A stretch of DNA of 9,157 nt, taken from Victivallales bacterium (GTDB lineage: Bacteria > Verrucomicrobiota > Lentisphaeria > Oligosphaerales > Oligosphaeraceae). The DNA is taken from positions 1-9,157 of the forward strand of contig JAFYGL010000386.1 of NCBI GenBank assembly GCA_017543165.1. Reading direction: 5' to 3'. Numbering within the stretch: the first letter of the stretch is position 1; the number at the start of each line of letters is the position of its first letter. The position numbers and the translations under genes were made by a program. Below the pieces are notes generated by a model. That model made no database searches. It saw only the letters and a list, made by a program, of their open reading frames with translations, and was not told where the DNA came from. Of this stretch, positions 6,692-9,157 are shown piece after piece.

Positions 6692-6864
6692 TTTCATTTC
6701 CTTGTGTTGATTGTTGTTGCCTAGAAACATAACGATTGCGGAGAATTTAACTCCACTGGCACAATAAACCAACCCTTTGCCCAAAAATAAATGAGTTCAG
6801 GTGTTTATTTTCCTCGTTTAAGGTACATATTACACTTCATTTAACCGCAGATATATCAGACATT
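6692..6864. promoter_or_regulatory. Divergent intergenic region with promoters for both blocks
   Basis: This 173-base, fairly A/T-rich gap separates the minus-strand CBM9 gene from the plus-strand transporter gene, so each block should have a promoter here. The best minus-strand candidate is TTGGTT (6772-6767) and TAAATT (6749-6744) with a 17-base spacer, about 52 bases before the CBM9 start. It is a weak match. On the plus side I find only A/T-rich stretches around 6825-6855 and no convincing -35/-10 pair. I see no clear operator palindrome. Confidence 0.35.
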
Positions 6865-8274
6865 ATGGCATTCAGCATATTTCATCATAAACTGGAAGGG
6901 CAGAAACACCAGAGCGCCGTCCCCAAACGGCACGGCATGGACATGTGCAACGGGCCACTGGGCATGCAGATAATCCTGTATGTCATTCCGCTCATTCTTA
7001 CCTGCCTTTTGCAATTCACATTCCATGCGGCGGATATAATCGTGGTGGGGCGCTATGCCTCGCACCGAGCCATGGCCGCCGTGGGCTCGTGCGGCGCGTT
7101 CTCCCACATCATGATCACATTCTACCTGGGGCTTTCCACGGGTATCAACGTGATTGTGGCCAGAGCATACGGTGCCAAGGACAATGCAACCCTGTCAAAT
7201 GCAACCCATACCGCAATAATGACAGGCTTCCTTTGCGGGCTGCTGGGCACTGTGATAACATTCATCATCGCCAGGCCCGTGCTGAAACTGATGCAGACGC
7301 CTGACGACGTGATAAACCTGGCGGCAAGGTACATGCACCTCTATGGCCTTGGACTGCCTTTCATGATGGTGAACACCTTCGGCAGTTCGGTGCTTCGGGC
7401 GGCTGGAGACACAAGGCGCCCAATGTACTTCCTCATGATGGGCGGCATTGCCAATGTGCTGCTGAACATGCTGCTTGTCATTGTGTTCCACTGGGATGTG
7501 GAGGGCGTCGCCGTGGCGACTGCCGTGTCACAGGTGATATGCGCCGCCTTGACCGTGCAGGCACTGCGCCATGCAAACGACGCGTCGCGCCTGCACCTGA
7601 AGAAACTGCGCATTCACAAGAACATATTCCTGGAAATGCTGCGCATCGGCATACCCTCGGGATTCCAGAGCAGTTTCTTCTCCCTGTCCAACATGGTGAT
7701 ACAGTCATCCGTAAACAGTTTTGGCTCGCTGTGCATGGCGGGCTGCGCGGCGGCCTCCAATGTGGAGGGCATTGCCTACTCTGTTTCAGCCAGTTACTAC
7801 CATACGTCCCAGGCCTTCGTAGGGCAGAACTACGGCGGGCGCAACATCAAGCGCATCAAGCGGAGCATATTCCTGTGCGGCGGCGGCGCACTGCTGCTGG
7901 GCACCACACTGGGCCTGATCATGATATGCTTCGGCAGGCCCATCCTGGGCTTCTACAACTCGAATCCAGAAGTCATCGAATGGGGCATGAAACGCCTGTA
8001 CATGATACTGTGCTACTATGGGCTCTGCGCGGTGATGGATGTGGAGAGCGGCTCCTTGCGGGCGCTGGGCTACTCGACGACAACCATGGTATCCACCCTG
8101 CTGGGCTCCTGCGTGCTGCGCATCGTCTGGGTGATGACCGTGTTCCAGTGGAAACATTCCCTCAGCTGGCTCATAGCCTGCTATCCTGTGTCCTGGCTTT
8201 TCACTTCATTCCTCAGCGGATTCATCCTGTACCACGCATATAAAAAGACCAAGAGGCTTTTTCTAGCAAAATAA
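6865..8274 (+). CDS. MATE-family multidrug/Na+-driven transporter
   Basis: This 469-residue inner-membrane protein has about 12 predicted helices in two halves. The first half begins at GPLGMQIILYVIPLILTCLLQ and has AADIIVVGRYASHRAMAAVGS and VLRAAGDTRRPM followed by NVLLN, typical MATE blocks. The second half begins near LRIGIPSGFQSS (259-270) and has the matching FVGQNYGGRN (318-327) and LRALGYSTTT (398-407). The family exports cationic compounds in exchange for Na+ or H+; the substrate here is unknown. The start is uncertain. ATG 6865 has no clear ribosome binding site, and ATG 6937 (MDMCNGPLG) matches the usual MATE onset better but also lacks one. The stop codon overlaps the ribosome binding site of the next gene, so the two are probably co-transcribed. 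Confidence 0.93.
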   Translation: MAFSIFHHKLEGQKHQSAVPKRHGMDMCNGPLGMQIILYVIPLILTCLLQFTFHAADIIVVGRYASHRAMAAVGSCGAFSHIMITFYLGLSTGINVIVARAYGAKDNATLSNATHTAIMTGFLCGLLGTVITFIIARPVLKLMQTPDDVINLAARYMHLYGLGLPFMMVNTFGSSVLRAAGDTRRPMYFLMMGGIANVLLNMLLVIVFHWDVEGVAVATAVSQVICAALTVQALRHANDASRLHLKKLRIHKNIFLEMLRIGIPSGFQSSFFSLSNMVIQSSVNSFGSLCMAGCAAASNVEGIAYSVSASYYHTSQAFVGQNYGGRNIKRIKRSIFLCGGGALLLGTTLGLIMICFGRPILGFYNSNPEVIEWGMKRLYMILCYYGLCAVMDVESGSLRALGYSTTTMVSTLLGSCVLRIVWVMTVFQWKHSLSWLIACYPVSWLFTSFLSGFILYHAYKKTKRLFLAK

Positions 8275-8278
8275 GGAG
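8273..8278 (+). promoter_or_regulatory. Ribosome binding site overlapping the transporter stop codon
   Basis: AAGGAG here shares AA with the TAA stop of the MATE gene and lies 5 bases before the ATG at 8284. It fixes the start of the formyltransferase and suggests that its translation follows that of the transporter. Confidence 0.75.
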
Positions 8279-8283
8279 ACATC

Positions 8284-9129
8284 ATGGCACCTACGCCCCT
8301 TTTCAACTACAGACACGACAGGCTTCCAAACACCGCCATCTTCCTCAGCGGCAGCGGCAGCAATGCGGAAAAACTGCTGCAAACACTCCAGAAACTGGAC
8401 AAGCCAGTGCTGAATGTGGCCGCACTGGTGACCGATGCGCCAGAAACCAGCCGAGCACGGGAACTGGGCAAACTCTTCTCAACCCCAGTCATCGAGCACG
8501 ACATCAGGGAATTCTACTTCAGCAGAGGCGAAACGCGTGTGTCCATCGCAACGCCCAGAGGACAGGAACTGCGGGAAATGTGGACAGATTCCCTCAAGGA
8601 AAAACTGGCACCGCTGAATCTGGACTTCGGCGTGTTCGCTGGCTTCGTTCCATTGACCAACCTGACACAGGAACTGCCATGCCTCAACGTGCATCCTGGC
8701 GACCTGACATACCTGAAAGACGGCCAGCGTCTGCTGGTGGGACTGCACACAATCCCCGTGGAAAGAGCCATCGTCGAAGGGCTTGACTACATGCGCAGCA
8801 GCGTCATACTGGTGGAGCCATACTCGGGCAGCGGCGGCGAAATGGATTCTGGGCACATACTGGGCCTCTCGCCAAAAGTACCCATTGACTTCATGGGAAA
8901 GGACAGGCAGGCACTCATCGACTGCCTGGCAAAACGCCCTGCAAAACGCCCAAAGGCTGGCTATGGCGACGAAATGGAGCAGGTCTCCACATTCAACCAG
9001 AACCGCCTCAAGGAAGGCGGCGACTGGATAGTCATGCCCCAGACCGTCATCGCATTCGCACAGAACCGCTTCACCGCCGAAGGCAAGCAACTCTACCTGG
9101 ACGGCAAGCCAGGCAGGCTCGTTCTATAA
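8284..9129 (+). CDS. PurN-like formyltransferase-family protein
   Basis: The product is 281 residues, against roughly 200 for typical PurN glycinamide ribonucleotide formyltransferase. The N-terminal AIFLSGSGSNAEKLL (18-32) matches the PurN nucleotide-binding loop. FGVFAGFVPLT then LNVHPGDL (134-141) matches the active-site strand and gives N135 and H137. GEMDSGHIL (185-193) supplies D188, the likely third catalytic residue. So the N-H-D set of 10-formyltetrahydrofolate-dependent transferases appears intact. Differences are an insertion around 80-110 and a C-terminal extension of about 65 residues that includes a basic stretch (AKRPAKRPK, 216-224). No other purine gene is nearby and the partner is a transporter. 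It could be a diverged GAR transformylase or act on another amine, such as a sugar amine; the window does not decide. Confidence 0.8.
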   Translation: MAPTPLFNYRHDRLPNTAIFLSGSGSNAEKLLQTLQKLDKPVLNVAALVTDAPETSRARELGKLFSTPVIEHDIREFYFSRGETRVSIATPRGQELREMWTDSLKEKLAPLNLDFGVFAGFVPLTNLTQELPCLNVHPGDLTYLKDGQRLLVGLHTIPVERAIVEGLDYMRSSVILVEPYSGSGGEMDSGHILGLSPKVPIDFMGKDRQALIDCLAKRPAKRPKAGYGDEMEQVSTFNQNRLKEGGDWIVMPQTVIAFAQNRFTAEGKQLYLDGKPGRLVL

Positions 9130-9130
9130 A

Positions 9131-9157
9131 GTGGACTGTGGACTGTGGACTGTGGAC
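9131..9157. repeat. Heptamer tandem repeat (GTGGACT)n reaching the right edge
   Basis: The unit GTGGACT occurs at 9131, 9138, 9145 and, lacking its last base at the window end, 9152: three full copies and six of seven bases of a fourth, without mismatch. It begins one base after the TAA of the formyltransferase gene. Total length and function are unknown because the array continues past the window. Confidence 0.9.

Noticed and set aside
5786..6724. Plus-strand 312-codon open frame opposite the hrb and CBM9 genes
   Set aside because: It is antisense to two clear genes and runs across their intergenic leader. It has no recognisable domain or ribosome binding site and looks like a coding shadow.

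Overview
The window carries seven well-supported protein genes in two divergent blocks and no tRNA, rRNA, CRISPR array or transposase that I can see. The likely source is an anaerobic, polysaccharide-using bacterium of the PVC group, most plausibly Lentisphaerota/Victivallales or a near relative. That is an inference from the large exported heparinase II/III-type protein with paired CxxC motifs, the stand-alone CBM9-like protein and the FprA/rubredoxin oxygen-detoxification genes. No ribosomal marker is present, so the assignment stays tentative.

The left block (6691 down to 212) lies on the minus strand. In transcription order it holds a leaderless CBM9-like protein, a flavin reductase fused to two rubredoxin domains (Hrb-like), the NADH pyrophosphatase NudC, the flavodiiron protein FprA and a secreted heparinase II/III-type polysaccharide lyase. 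hrb and nudC are separated by one base, and nudC and fprA by 41 bases. These three form a redox core: NAD(P)H to flavin reductase, to rubredoxin, to FprA, to O2 (or NO). NudC, which hydrolyses NAD(H), sits between the two electron-transfer partners.

The right block (6865 to 9129) lies on the plus strand. It holds a 12-helix MATE-family transporter followed, 9 bases later, by an atypical PurN-like formyltransferase. A 173-base divergent intergenic region separates the blocks. A heptamer tandem repeat follows the formyltransferase and runs off the right edge.

The most notable non-coding signal is a leader element found twice, once before hrb and once before fprA. Each copy is an identical CAACCTGA box followed directly by a 10-bp hairpin with a 3-base loop, then an A-rich stretch and a strong AAGGAG ribosome binding site. 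The two hairpins differ in sequence at five base-pair positions but keep pairing at every one, including a G-C to C-G swap. This suggests a conserved RNA structure placed before the two genes whose products must work together. A 12-bp perfect inverted repeat lies between fprA and the heparinase gene, and an 8-bp perfect hairpin lies between the CBM9 gene and the hrb leader.
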